NCBI GenBank assembly: GCA_964653285.1
Contig: CAZZEX010000045.1
Location: 1-35,817, forward strand
DNA from: CAZZEX01 sp964653285
Lineage (GTDB): Bacteria; Chloroflexota; Anaerolineae; B4-G1
Direction of reading: 5' to 3'
Length of the DNA: 35,817 nt
The position numbers and the translations under genes were made by a program. Positions within the stretch are counted from its first letter, which is position 1. Each line of letters starts with the position of its first letter. Under the pieces are notes generated by a model. It was not told the DNA's origin. It was given only the letters and a program-made list of their open reading frames with translations, and made no database searches. Of this stretch, positions 7,684 to 15,216 are shown piece after piece.

Positions 7684-8226
7684 ATGTCTGACAAAGAACT
7701 TCCCAAGAAAATGGAGGAAACCATGGAGGGGACCGTCGTCTTTGGTGTCCCCTTCCCCACCGGCGACGACCTTTCGGCGCTGAAGGAGATGGCGCCCATC
7801 GTCGTCAAGCAGCCCTACGCCAGCACGTACAACTACTCTTATGGCCAGGACTCTCCCTTCTTCGCCGCGCTGGCCAACAAGCGGTTCATCGTGAGCCGCG
7901 AGCCGGAGACCGGCTACACCTACGCCACCCCGCGTGGCCACGACATGTACACCGGCAAGGAGACGGAGTGGGTGGAGATCAAGCCAGAGGGGCATATCCA
8001 TGCCTTCACCGTCTGCCACTTCGGATCGGAGGAGTTCCTGCCCCAATGCCCCTACGTGCTGGCGCTGATCGAGTTCGAGGGTGTGAACACGCTCTTTCTG
8101 GCGCGGCTCATCGGCGTTGACCCCTACGAGGCCAGCACTGACTGGATCGGGATGAAGGTCAAAGGGCGCTTCCTGCGCAACTCCAAGTTCAAGCCGACGG
8201 ATGTTTATTTCTACCCGGCGGAGTAG
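7684..8226 (+). CDS. DUF35-type OB-fold protein without zinc-ribbon cysteines
   Basis: A 180-residue protein of the DUF35 (acyl-CoA-associated OB-fold) family, the usual partner of thiolase-fold proteins. The OB part is clear (PEGHIHAFTVCHFGSEEF, then VLALIEFEGVNTLFLARLIG and GMKVKGRFL). The N-terminal rubredoxin-like ribbon normally holds two C-x-x-C pairs; the matching stretch (about residues 66-95, containing SREPETGYTYATPRGHDMY) has none, so zinc binding is probably lost. Eleven bases separate it from the thiolase gene, whose product also lost its key Cys, so the two probably work as one altered complex. ATG at 7684 with AGGAGA upstream. Confidence 0.78.
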   Translation: MSDKELPKKMEETMEGTVVFGVPFPTGDDLSALKEMAPIVVKQPYASTYNYSYGQDSPFFAALANKRFIVSREPETGYTYATPRGHDMYTGKETEWVEIKPEGHIHAFTVCHFGSEEFLPQCPYVLALIEFEGVNTLFLARLIGVDPYEASTDWIGMKVKGRFLRNSKFKPTDVYFYPAE

Positions 8227-8240
8227 AACGCGGATCACAG

Positions 8241-8304
8241 GACAACAACGGATTGAGACAACAACGGATTGAGACAACAACGGATTGAGACAACAACGGA
8301 TTGA
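8241..8304. repeat. Four perfect 16-bp tandem repeats
   Basis: GACAACAACGGATTGA occurs four times end to end without a mismatch, just after the DUF35 gene. Degenerate AACGGAT pieces follow to about 8320. The rest of 8227-8438 holds no gene I can support. Confidence 0.95.
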
Positions 8305-8438
8305 GAAAGGAACGGATAACGGACGGGGCGGCGGGTCTATGAATGGAACCTGGCCGAAGCATGCCGCCCCGTCAGTCTCAGTGAGCATCTTTGCGCCAGT
8401 TTCGTTCTGAAGCACAGAGAGCAAATAAGGTAAGCAAG

Positions 8439-8756
8439 ATGAAAGTTCCGCATATCGTACAAGACGTTTTAGAAAAGATCGTCATTGGATACGCTCCACA
8501 AAAAGTCATCCTCTTCGGTTCCTACGCCTACGGGGAACCGGACGAGGACAGCGACATTGACCTTTTGATTATCAAGGATACCAACGAACCTCCTATCAAG
8601 AGATGGATGGCGGTCAAGCGACTGGTGAGGGATCGCAGCCGCCGGGCGTCTGTGTCACCCCTCGTCTACACGGCCCAGGAATTGGAAGAACGGCTCGCCA
8701 TCAAGGACTTTTTCATCCAGGAGATATTGGAGAAGGGGAAGGCACTTTATGGATGA
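8439..8756 (+). CDS. MNT-type nucleotidyltransferase (HEPN/MNT module)
   Basis: A 105-residue minimal nucleotidyltransferase. The motif FGSYAYGEPDEDSDIDLLII carries the G-S ... D-x-D metal-binding core. In characterised HEPN/MNT modules the MNT protein neutralises the HEPN toxin by nucleotidylation; that role is inferred here. I choose ATG 8439 because AAGG at 8427-8430 lies at proper distance and the protein then begins at the usual position before the core; the frame is open to 8391. It overlaps the HEPN gene by eight bases. A remnant of a related MNT gene lies at 5861-6012. Confidence 0.88.
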   Translation: MKVPHIVQDVLEKIVIGYAPQKVILFGSYAYGEPDEDSDIDLLIIKDTNEPPIKRWMAVKRLVRDRSRRASVSPLVYTAQELEERLAIKDFFIQEILEKGKALYG

Positions 8757-9168
8757 AGGACTGAAGCAACAGGCACAGGAATGGTTTGAACGAGGAGACC
8801 ACGACATCGAAACTGCCCAGTTTCTCTACGGCGAAGGCGGATATACAGACATCATCGCCTACCACATCCAGCAAACCGTCGAAAAGTACCTGAAAGGCTA
8901 CCTGGTGCTCAAGGGTCAAAGACCGCCGTGGGTACACGAGTTGGACACTCTGCTCAATCTTGTATCCCAATTTGAGCCCGACTTGTATCCACAGTTCATT
9001 GAATTGTGCGAGAAAGCCACGCGGTACTACGTTGAGGAGCACTATCCTCCAGGGCCACTCACACAATACAGCCTCAAGGAGATCAAAGCGGATCTGGACC
9101 TGGCGTGGCAACTTGTAAGATCAATCCGGCGAAGGGCAGAGCCTGGGACAGAAAAGACCACGGGGTAG
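8749..9168 (+). CDS. HEPN-domain protein (HEPN/MNT module)
   Basis: A 139-residue all-helical HEPN protein. The segment DIIAYHIQQTVEKYLKGYLV is the hallmark helix, with an HELDTLLNLV helix after it. The region CEKATRYYVEEHYPP sits where HEPN ribonucleases carry an R-x(4-6)-H motif; R-Y-Y-V-E-E-H keeps a comparable spacing, so activity is possible but uncertain. The ATG lies inside the 3' end of the MNT gene (8-base overlap), giving translational coupling typical of toxin-antitoxin modules. Complete in length. Confidence 0.86.
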   Translation: MDEGLKQQAQEWFERGDHDIETAQFLYGEGGYTDIIAYHIQQTVEKYLKGYLVLKGQRPPWVHELDTLLNLVSQFEPDLYPQFIELCEKATRYYVEEHYPPGPLTQYSLKEIKADLDLAWQLVRSIRRRAEPGTEKTTG

Positions 9169-9221
9169 CCGCGTGCGATCATAACCGCATTCACCATTGA
9201 GAGGAATGAGAGGAAGAAGAG

Positions 9222-10241
9222 ATGAACGTTCTACAAACAGGCCAGGGCGAATTGATCGGCTGGCATGACCCGGACGAGCACCGTGCCTGGGTCGCCGCCC
9301 ACAAATCACGCGCCCTGAAAGACAAGCGCACCACAGTACGGGAGGCAGTCGCCCAATACGTGCCCAATGGGGCCCTGATCGCCTGCGGCGGCTTCGGCCA
9401 CATCCGCGTCTCGATGGCCGCCATCTACGAGATCATCCGCCAGCGCAAGCGCGACCTGACCTTCTGCGGCAAGACCGCCGTCCACGACTCCGACGTCCTC
9501 ATCGGTGCCGGATGTGTCAGCCGCATCGAGGTGGCCTACGCCTTCGGGCACGAACTGCGGGGGCTCTCGCCGGCCTCGCGCCGCGCCGTCGAGGGCGGGC
9601 GCTGCCAGGTGGTGGCCGAGATCAGCAACGCTGGCTACCAATGGCGTTTCCTGGCCGCGGCGATGGGATTGCCGTGCATCCCCACGCGGGTGATGCTCGG
9701 CACCGACACGCTGGCCCAGAGTTCGGCCCGCGTCATTGAGGACCCCTTCAGCGGCAAGCCCATCGCCCTACTGCCCGCCTGCTACCCCGATGTGGTGCTG
9801 ATGCACGTCCACCGCTGCGACGAGTACGGCAACTGCCAGATTGACGGCATCGCCGTCGAGGACTTTGAGTTGGCCCGCGCTGCCCGCCGGTTGATCGTCA
9901 CCACCGAGGAAATCGTGGACGAAGACGTGATCCGCGAGCATCCGCAGCGCACGGCCATTCCTTACTACCTGGTAGACGCGGTGATCGAGGTGCCCTACGG
10001 CGCCCATCCCACGCTGATGCCCGACCGCTACTACTTCGACGAGGCGCACATCGGCGAGTGGCTGCACCTCTCAAAGACAGACGAGGGAGCAGCCGAGTAC
10101 TTCGACAAATACGTTTACGGCGTCAAGGACTTCGCCGAGTACCTGGAATTGATCGGGGGCAAGGAGCAACTGGAGCACCTGCGCCAGGTGGAGCACCTGG
10201 AGGCCCCGCTGCGCGCCCCCTGGCTGGAGGAGAAGAAATGA
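9222..10241 (+). CDS. Class I CoA-transferase, alpha subunit (first pair)
   Basis: A 339-residue alpha subunit of the glutaconate/3-oxoacid CoA-transferase family (GctA/AtoD/IpdA-like). The early GALIACGGFGHIRVSMA segment, the DVLIGAGCVSRIEVAY motif and the EVPYGAHPTLMPDRYYF stretch are family landmarks, and the C-terminus matches the second alpha subunit (KYVYGVKD in both). It moves CoA between acids or, as in IpdAB, hydrolyses a cyclic acyl-CoA; the substrate cannot be read from sequence. ATG preceded by GAGGAAGAAG. It overlaps the beta subunit gene by four bases (ATGA). An N-terminal extension of about 20 residues (GQGELIGWHDPDEHRAW) is absent from the paralogue at 12178. Confidence 0.9.
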   Translation: MNVLQTGQGELIGWHDPDEHRAWVAAHKSRALKDKRTTVREAVAQYVPNGALIACGGFGHIRVSMAAIYEIIRQRKRDLTFCGKTAVHDSDVLIGAGCVSRIEVAYAFGHELRGLSPASRRAVEGGRCQVVAEISNAGYQWRFLAAAMGLPCIPTRVMLGTDTLAQSSARVIEDPFSGKPIALLPACYPDVVLMHVHRCDEYGNCQIDGIAVEDFELARAARRLIVTTEEIVDEDVIREHPQRTAIPYYLVDAVIEVPYGAHPTLMPDRYYFDEAHIGEWLHLSKTDEGAAEYFDKYVYGVKDFAEYLELIGGKEQLEHLRQVEHLEAPLRAPWLEEKK

Positions 10242-11005
10242 ACCAGGACTACACCCCCACTGAGCTGCTGGCCTACGTTGCGGCCAACCTGCTGGAGGAC
10301 AACAAGTCGGTCTTCGTCGGCACGGGATTGCCGATGATCGCGGGGATGCTGGCCCAGCGCACCCACGCACCCCACCTGCTCATCATCTTCGAGGCCGGTG
10401 GCATCGGCCCGCAGGTGCCGGTGCTCCCTATCTCCGTCGGCGACAGCCGCACCTTCTACCACGCCTGTGCTGCCTCCAGCATGCACGACGTGATGTCGGC
10501 GGGACAGGCCGGCTACGTGGACTATGGCTTCCTCGGCGCAGCGCAGATGGACCCCCACGGCAACCTCAACACGACCGTCATCGGGCCGTACGAAACGCCC
10601 AAAGTGCGCCTCCCGGGCAGCGGCGGGGCCAACGACATCGGCTCATTCTGCTGGCACACCATCATCGTGATGCGCCAGGACAAGCGGCGCTTCGTGGAGC
10701 ACCTGGACTTCCTCACCACGCCCGGGTATCTGGACGGGCCGGGCGCTCGCGAGCGGGCCGGGCTGCCAGCCGATAGCGGCCCCTACCGGGTGATCACCCA
10801 ACTGGGACTGTACGACTTCGACGAGGAGAACAAACGCATGCGGCTGCTGGCGACCCACCCCGGCGTCACGGTGGACGACGTGCGGGCCAACAGCGGCTTC
10901 GAACTCATCATCCCCGACGATATAGCGACGACGGAGCCACCGCCGCTGCAGGTGCGCCGTATCCTGCGCGAGATTGACCCGACGGGGATGGTGATCAGGA
11001 AGTAG
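10238..11005 (+). CDS. Class I CoA-transferase, beta subunit (first pair)
   Basis: A 255-residue beta subunit paired with the preceding gene. FVGTGLPMIAGMLAQ, then LIIFEAGGIGPQ, whose Glu is at the expected place of the catalytic Glu that forms the acyl-glutamyl intermediate in GctB-type enzymes, and VRLPGSGGANDIGSF are family landmarks. The ATG at 10238 overlaps the alpha stop, so the subunits are made together. The last codons (RRILREIDPTGM) are repeated almost exactly at 12094-12130, a remnant of another copy. The frame is open upstream of the ATG only inside the alpha gene. Confidence 0.9.
   Translation: MNQDYTPTELLAYVAANLLEDNKSVFVGTGLPMIAGMLAQRTHAPHLLIIFEAGGIGPQVPVLPISVGDSRTFYHACAASSMHDVMSAGQAGYVDYGFLGAAQMDPHGNLNTTVIGPYETPKVRLPGSGGANDIGSFCWHTIIVMRQDKRRFVEHLDFLTTPGYLDGPGARERAGLPADSGPYRVITQLGLYDFDEENKRMRLLATHPGVTVDDVRANSGFELIIPDDIATTEPPPLQVRRILREIDPTGMVIRK
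10954..10990 (+). repeat. 37-bp direct repeat, copy 1 (end of beta-subunit gene)
   Basis: This stretch of the CoA-transferase beta gene is repeated at 12094-12130 with one mismatch in 37 bases. The two copies bracket the Uma2 gene and its two neighbours, about 1.1 kb. Confidence 0.9.
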
Positions 11006-11009
11006 CCAG

Positions 11010-11038
11010 TTGCGACCAGAGCCACAATAGGCTATAAT
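11010..11038 (+). promoter_or_regulatory. Sigma70-type promoter for the Uma2 gene
   Basis: TTGCGA (11010-11015), 17 bases, then a perfect TATAAT (11033-11038), directly upstream of the Uma2 gene. Transcription would start near 11045. It begins five bases after the CoA-transferase stop codon, so the Uma2 block has its own promoter. Confidence 0.75.
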
Positions 11039-11074
11039 CAACCCAGGTGAGGAAAACGATGGAGCGGACGTGAG

Positions 11075-11644
11075 ATGGAGGATATGATGAGCGGTATGGA
11101 AACCACAGTGATGACGGCGGAACAGTTGATGCGCCTGCCGCCGAGTCGGGGGAAACGGTACGAATTAAAGAGAGGAAAACTACTGACGATGACACCAGCC
11201 GGAGCGTTACACGGGCGCGTGGCGATGGCGGTTGGGGCAATGTTGCACGTTTATGCCAACCAACACAAGTTGGGCCAGGTTCTCGCTGCCGAGACGGGAT
11301 TCAAGATCCACGTTGACCCCGACACCGTGCGTGCGCCCGACGTCGCTTTTGTGGCCAAAGAGCGCATCCCCCCCACAGGAATACCACGCGGCTATTGGGA
11401 GTTGTCGCCGGATCTCGTGGTAGAGGTGGTGTCCCCCAACGACAGCGCGGCGGATGTACAAGACAAGGTTGAGGAATGGCTGAACGCGGGTGTGCGCTGC
11501 GTCTGGGTGGTGTATCCCGACACACAGACAATCCACGTTTATCGCTCTCTAAAAGAAGTCAATGTGCTGAAAGCGGGCGATACGCTAGACGGTGAGGACG
11601 TGATATCCGGTTTCTCTTGTGCCGTTGAGGAGATATTTGCCTGA
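11075..11644 (+). CDS. Uma2 family (DUF820) restriction-like nuclease
   Basis: A 189-residue Uma2/DUF820 protein with the PD-(D/E)xK nuclease fold. Seen are KRYELKRGKLLTMTPAGALHG (substrate-binding start), the core VRAPDVAFVAKER (the P-D of the fold), PDLVVEVVSPNDSA (the E-V-x-S motif) and a helix DVQDKVEEWLNAGVRCVWVV. These genes are abundant in Cyanobacteria and Chloroflexota, often in many copies; their role is not established. Start is ATG 11075, 11084 or 11087; GGAG at 11077-11080 favours the last two. The base string ATGATGAGCGGTA at its start recurs at 12128-12140 in the CoA-transferase remnant. Confidence 0.9.
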   Translation: MEDMMSGMETTVMTAEQLMRLPPSRGKRYELKRGKLLTMTPAGALHGRVAMAVGAMLHVYANQHKLGQVLAAETGFKIHVDPDTVRAPDVAFVAKERIPPTGIPRGYWELSPDLVVEVVSPNDSAADVQDKVEEWLNAGVRCVWVVYPDTQTIHVYRSLKEVNVLKAGDTLDGEDVISGFSCAVEEIFA

Positions 11645-11936
11645 CTTTGTCGCCCAACAGAAAGTCACCAAACTTCTCATGGAACGCATCGGCAACCTGC
11701 TCTACGGCGGCGAACCGGACCTGGTCGTTTCCACCTCCCTTGCCTCGCCGCAACAACGTTTGTATTGGCGTGTGCCTGTCGTATTGGCCTATCCCTCAAG
11801 CGGGCCGGTTGGCACCGTCGGCACCATTGACGTGGACGTGCAAAATAGCGAGGTATTGGCTACCTCAGCATCGTTGACGGAGATCGCTGCACGTGCCGAA
11901 GACCTGGCTCGACGTACCACACCGGACGCAATCTGA
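11637..11936 (+). CDS. Small conserved-looking protein, unknown
   Basis: A protein of about 99 residues without a family I can name. It has a helical start (VTKLLMERIGNLLYGGEPDL) and a beta-rich core (YWRVPVVLAYPSSGPVG, then VGTIDVDVQNSEVLATSA). A TTG at 11637 is favoured because AGGAGA lies at 11628-11633; ATG 11679 would give 85 residues. It overlaps the Uma2 stop by eight bases and the peptidase-like remnant at its 3' end by 44 bases, so all three look like one unit. I suspect it normally accompanies the C39-like gene that follows. Confidence 0.6.
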   Translation: MPDFVAQQKVTKLLMERIGNLLYGGEPDLVVSTSLASPQQRLYWRVPVVLAYPSSGPVGTVGTIDVDVQNSEVLATSASLTEIAARAEDLARRTTPDAI

Positions 11937-12117
11937 AGAGGCCGGGTGCTTGCCTGCCTGCGCGGAGATGGTCCTCGCGTCACAAGTCTACGTAAATGAC
12001 CCGCACATCGCGGAAGCCCCCCAGCCTATCCCCAAACTTGCGTTCCTTCTGGCCTGGGCGCGGCAAGACTATACCTGCGCCGCCATCAGGCCTGCGCCGC
12101 ATCCTGCGCGAGATTGA
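11893..12117 (+). pseudogene. C39-like peptidase with its middle deleted
   Basis: The frame opens with LDVPHRTQSEEAGCLPACAE, the start of papain-like C39-type proteins (catalytic Cys in G-C-x-P-A-C). It then jumps to VYVNDPHIAEAPQPI and FLLAWARQDYTCAAI, which resemble the C-terminal end of such proteins (VNDP ... FLLAW ... DY). About 80-100 residues, including the region expected to hold the catalytic His, appear to be missing without a frame break. The end runs into the CoA-transferase remnant. Probably inactive. Confidence 0.55.
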
Positions 12118-12145
12118 CCCGACGGGGATGATGAGCGGTAAATAG
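12094..12145 (+). pseudogene. C-terminal remnant of a CoA-transferase beta subunit
   Basis: Read in its original frame this stretch gives RRILREIDPTGMMSGK and a TAG at 12143-12145, matching the end of the beta subunit at 10238-11005. At DNA level 36 of 37 bases agree with 10954-10990. Nothing upstream of it belongs to that gene, so only the tail of a former or duplicated copy remains. Confidence 0.8.
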
Positions 12146-12177
12146 ACATGCGGTAAAAAGTCAAGGAGGCAGACAGA

Positions 12178-13146
12178 GTGTCAAAGACAGACAAGATCAT
12201 CTTGTTAAAAGAAGCCGTGGAAGAATTCATCCCCGACGGGGCTCACATCGCCTTTGGCGGCTTCACTATGCAGCGCCACCCGATGGCATTCATCCGTGAG
12301 ATGATCCGGCAGGGAAAGCGTGACCTGGTCATCTATGGCCACTCCCCAGGGATAGACGCGGACATACTCATCGGGGCCGGCGCGGTCAAGCGGGTCGAGG
12401 TCGCCTACATCGGTGACGAGTTGTTCGTCAGCCCCAGCCCCAACTTCAGGAGAGCGATAGAGGAAGGTTCGATCCAATGGGAGGATTACAGCAACTTTGG
12501 CGCTACATTGAGGCTGGTCGCGGGAGCGCTGGGCTTGCCGTTCATCCCGGCCAGGACGATGCTCGGCTCGGACATGATCACCAAGTCCGGGTTCGGGGCC
12601 GAGGAGCGCAGCAGTGACCCCAAGGCCAGCGACAAGAAACTCGTCCTGATGGACTGCCCCTTCACCGGTGACAAAGTGGTGCTGTTGCCCGCCGTGAACC
12701 CAGACGTGGCGGTGATCCACGCCCAGATGGTGGGCCGCGAGGGAACGGTGCGCATCCTGGGGCAGAGTTACGCTGACGACTTCATGGCCCGGGCGGCCAG
12801 GAAAGTCGTGGTGACCGCCGAGGAGATCGTCTCCGAGGAATTCATTCGCCGCTGCCCGGAGCAGAACTGCATCCCCTTCTTCCGCGTGGACGGCATCGTC
12901 CACGTCCCCTACGGCACGCACCCCACCGCCTGCCACGGATACTACGACTACGATCCCGACCACTACGCCGTCTATGCGCAAGCGGCCAGGGCCGGCGCGG
13001 AAGCGTTCCAGGCCTACCTGGAGAAGTACGTTTACGGCGTGAAAGATCACTGGGATTACCTGGAGCGGGTTGGAGGAGCCCAACGACTTTCTGATCTGAA
13101 GGCGGACCCGGCTCTGGGATACAACCCCAACGTGAGGAGGCGATGA
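12178..13146 (+). CDS. Class I CoA-transferase, alpha subunit (second pair)
   Basis: A 322-residue paralogue of the alpha subunit at 9222. Same landmarks: GAHIAFGGFTMQRHPMAFI, ADILIGAGAVKRVEVAYIG, HVPYGTHPTACHGYYDYD and KYVYGVKDHWDYLERVGG. Sequence differences between the pairs are large enough that they are likely to use different substrates. GTG start at 12178 with a strong AAGGAGG at 12164-12170. The beta subunit starts three bases after its stop codon. As with the first pair, transfer and hydrolysis (IpdAB-like) both remain possible. Confidence 0.9.
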   Translation: MSKTDKIILLKEAVEEFIPDGAHIAFGGFTMQRHPMAFIREMIRQGKRDLVIYGHSPGIDADILIGAGAVKRVEVAYIGDELFVSPSPNFRRAIEEGSIQWEDYSNFGATLRLVAGALGLPFIPARTMLGSDMITKSGFGAEERSSDPKASDKKLVLMDCPFTGDKVVLLPAVNPDVAVIHAQMVGREGTVRILGQSYADDFMARAARKVVVTAEEIVSEEFIRRCPEQNCIPFFRVDGIVHVPYGTHPTACHGYYDYDPDHYAVYAQAARAGAEAFQAYLEKYVYGVKDHWDYLERVGGAQRLSDLKADPALGYNPNVRRR

Positions 13147-13149
13147 GAG

Positions 13150-13932
13150 ATGGGCCAGGAATACGCAAAAGATTACTCCACTGCAGAGTTGATGGTCGTC
13201 CGGGCCGCCAAAGAGATCGGCGACGGAGAGACTGTGTTCGTGGGCACCGGCCTGCCCATGATCGCGTCTATGCTGGCCAAATATACCCACGCCCCAGACA
13301 GCGTCATCATATTCGAGGCCGGAACGATTGACAGCGCCCTCCTGCACCTCCCCGCCAGCGTGGGCGATTCGCGTTGCGTGTACGGGGCCTCGACGTGCCG
13401 GGGGCTCTTCGACATCTTCGCCACCGTGCTCCAGCGGGGCTTCATAGACGTGGGCTTCCTGGGCGGTGCTCAGGTTGACCGCTACGGCAACCTGAACTCG
13501 ACCGTCATCGGCGACTATCACCACCCCAGGGTGCGCCTGCCGGGCAGCGGCGGTGCCGGCGACATTGCCTGTCTCTCCAAACGCACGGTGGTCATCATGC
13601 TCCACGAGAAGCGTCGCTTCCCCAAAACAGTGGATTATCTGACCAGCCCCGGCTGGGTAGGCGGGCCTGGAGGGCGCGAGAAAGCCGGGCTGATCCGGGG
13701 CGGACCGGTATCCGTGATCACCAACCTGGGGATGATGCGGTTCGACGAACAGACTAAAGAGATGTACCTGGTCTCCCATCACCCCGGTGTATCCATTCAG
13801 CAGGTTCTGGCAAACACCGAGTTCAAACTCGACACCTCAAGGGCGACGGAGACGGAGCCACCGACGGTCGAGGAAATTGACCTGCTGCGGAATACGATTG
13901 ATCCCGAGCACCTCTTCCTCAAGAGGGGGTGA
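13150..13932 (+). CDS. Class I CoA-transferase, beta subunit (second pair)
   Basis: A 260-residue beta subunit. TVFVGTGLPMIASMLAKYTH, then VIIFEAGTIDSALL with Glu at the position of the GctB-type catalytic residue, and VRLPGSGGAGDIACLSKRT match the first pair, including the FDEQTKEM/FDEENKRM region. GAGGAGG at 13135-13141 precedes the ATG. It is the probable partner of the gene at 12178. The acyl-CoA dehydrogenase lies 135 bases further on, suggesting use in a fatty-, aromatic- or terpenoid-acid degradation route. Confidence 0.9.
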   Translation: MGQEYAKDYSTAELMVVRAAKEIGDGETVFVGTGLPMIASMLAKYTHAPDSVIIFEAGTIDSALLHLPASVGDSRCVYGASTCRGLFDIFATVLQRGFIDVGFLGGAQVDRYGNLNSTVIGDYHHPRVRLPGSGGAGDIACLSKRTVVIMLHEKRRFPKTVDYLTSPGWVGGPGGREKAGLIRGGPVSVITNLGMMRFDEQTKEMYLVSHHPGVSIQQVLANTEFKLDTSRATETEPPTVEEIDLLRNTIDPEHLFLKRG

Positions 13933-13936
13933 TTTA

Positions 13937-14045
13937 AGAACTCAGAATAGGACGCGGATAGTCACAGATCAGACGGATTTTCACTGGTTTTTCTGTGTTT
14001 ATCCGTGCCATCCGTGTTGATCTGTGTACCATTCATGGGCCTGTG
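13937..14045. repeat. Repeat-like spacer before the acyl-CoA dehydrogenase
   Basis: This AT-richer spacer is built from recurring words such as GATCTGTGT, ATCCGTG and CTGTGTTTATCCGTG. It begins with an ACGCGGAT ... TCACAG string also seen near 8229. No gene or clear promoter is visible. It resembles filler repeats rather than a leader. Confidence 0.4.
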
Positions 14046-14067
14046 TTGTCAAAAAGGAGTAACAACG

Positions 14068-15216
14068 ATGGACTTCGAACTGACCGAAGAACAACGCATG
14101 TTTCGCCGCATGGTGCGCGAGTTCGCCGAGCAAGAGATCGCGCCCCGCGCCGAGGAGATTGACGCGACGGACGAGTTCCCCTGGGACATCTTTCGCAAGA
14201 TGGGCCAGGTGGGACTGCTGGGCCTGCCCATCGCGGAGAAGTACGGCGGCTCCGGCAGCGACTACGTCAGCCAGGCCATCGCGCTGGAGGAGATCGCCCG
14301 CGCCTCCGGCGCTATGGCCATCGTCCTGGACGCCCACACCTCGCTCTGCTGCGAGCCCATCCACCTCTTCGGCACCGAGGAGCAAAGACGGAAGTACCTG
14401 CTGCCATTGGCCCGGGGGGATAAGGTCGGCGCTTTCGGCCTGACCGAGCCACAGGCCGGTTCCGACGCCGGAGCCACCCGCACCCGCGCCGTCCGCGACC
14501 CTCAAACGGGCGAGTGGGTGATCAACGGCCAGAAGTGCTTCATCACCAACGGCTCCATCGCCGATGTGGTCGTCATCACCGCCATGACCGACCCGGAAAA
14601 GGGTAGCCGGGGCATCTCCTCGTTCATCGTCGAAAAGGGCACCCCCGGCTTCAAGCCAGGGCGGGACGAGGAGAAGATGGGGCTGCGCGGCTCCGTGACC
14701 TCAGAACTATTCTTCGAGGACTGCCGCATCCCGGCGGAGAACCTGCTGGGCCAGGAGAACGAGGGCTTCAAGCAATTCCTGATCACGCTCGATGCAGGAC
14801 GGATCGCCATCGCAGCGATGGCGGTGGGCCTGGCGCAGGGCGCGTTCGAGAAGGCCGCTGCTTATGCGAAGGAGCGGGTGCAGTTCGGCCGGCCCATCGC
14901 CAAGTTCCAGGCTATCCAGTGGATGATTGCCGACATGGCCACGGAGATTGAGGCTGCCCGCCTGATGGTCCACCGGGCCGCCTGGGTCAAGGAGCAGGGA
15001 AAGCGGTTCACCAAAGAGGCCGCCATGGCCAAACTCTTCGCCACCGAAGTATCGGAACGTGCCTGCTATAGAGCGATCCAAATCCACGGCGGCTACGGCT
15101 ATGTGCGCGAGTACGAGGTCGAGCGCATGTACCGCGACCAGCGGCTGTGCGCCATCGGCGAGGGCACCAACGAGATCCAGCGGCTGGTCATCGCGCGGCA
15201 GGTGTTGAGTAAATAG
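14068..15216 (+). CDS. Acyl-CoA dehydrogenase (FAD)
   Basis: A 382-residue acyl-CoA dehydrogenase of normal length. The N-terminal helical domain starts MDFELTEEQRMFRRMVREF. The middle beta domain has FGLTEPQAGSDAGATRTRA (FAD contacts), and the C-terminal helical domain has QIHGGYGYVREYEVERMYRD and IGEGTNEIQRLVIAR. The Glu in G-E-G-T sits where the catalytic base of short- and medium-chain enzymes lies. It forms the alpha,beta double bond of an acyl-CoA and passes electrons to an electron transfer flavoprotein. ATG 14068 has AAAAGGAG upstream. Substrate cannot be assigned; the nearby CoA-transferases and thiolase/DUF35 pair suggest a common degradation pathway. Confidence 0.95.
   Translation: MDFELTEEQRMFRRMVREFAEQEIAPRAEEIDATDEFPWDIFRKMGQVGLLGLPIAEKYGGSGSDYVSQAIALEEIARASGAMAIVLDAHTSLCCEPIHLFGTEEQRRKYLLPLARGDKVGAFGLTEPQAGSDAGATRTRAVRDPQTGEWVINGQKCFITNGSIADVVVITAMTDPEKGSRGISSFIVEKGTPGFKPGRDEEKMGLRGSVTSELFFEDCRIPAENLLGQENEGFKQFLITLDAGRIAIAAMAVGLAQGAFEKAAAYAKERVQFGRPIAKFQAIQWMIADMATEIEAARLMVHRAAWVKEQGKRFTKEAAMAKLFATEVSERACYRAIQIHGGYGYVREYEVERMYRDQRLCAIGEGTNEIQRLVIARQVLSK

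Noticed and set aside
12205..13782. Minus-strand open frame spanning both CoA-transferase genes of the second pair
   Set aside because: Runs across two well-supported genes and has no family features.
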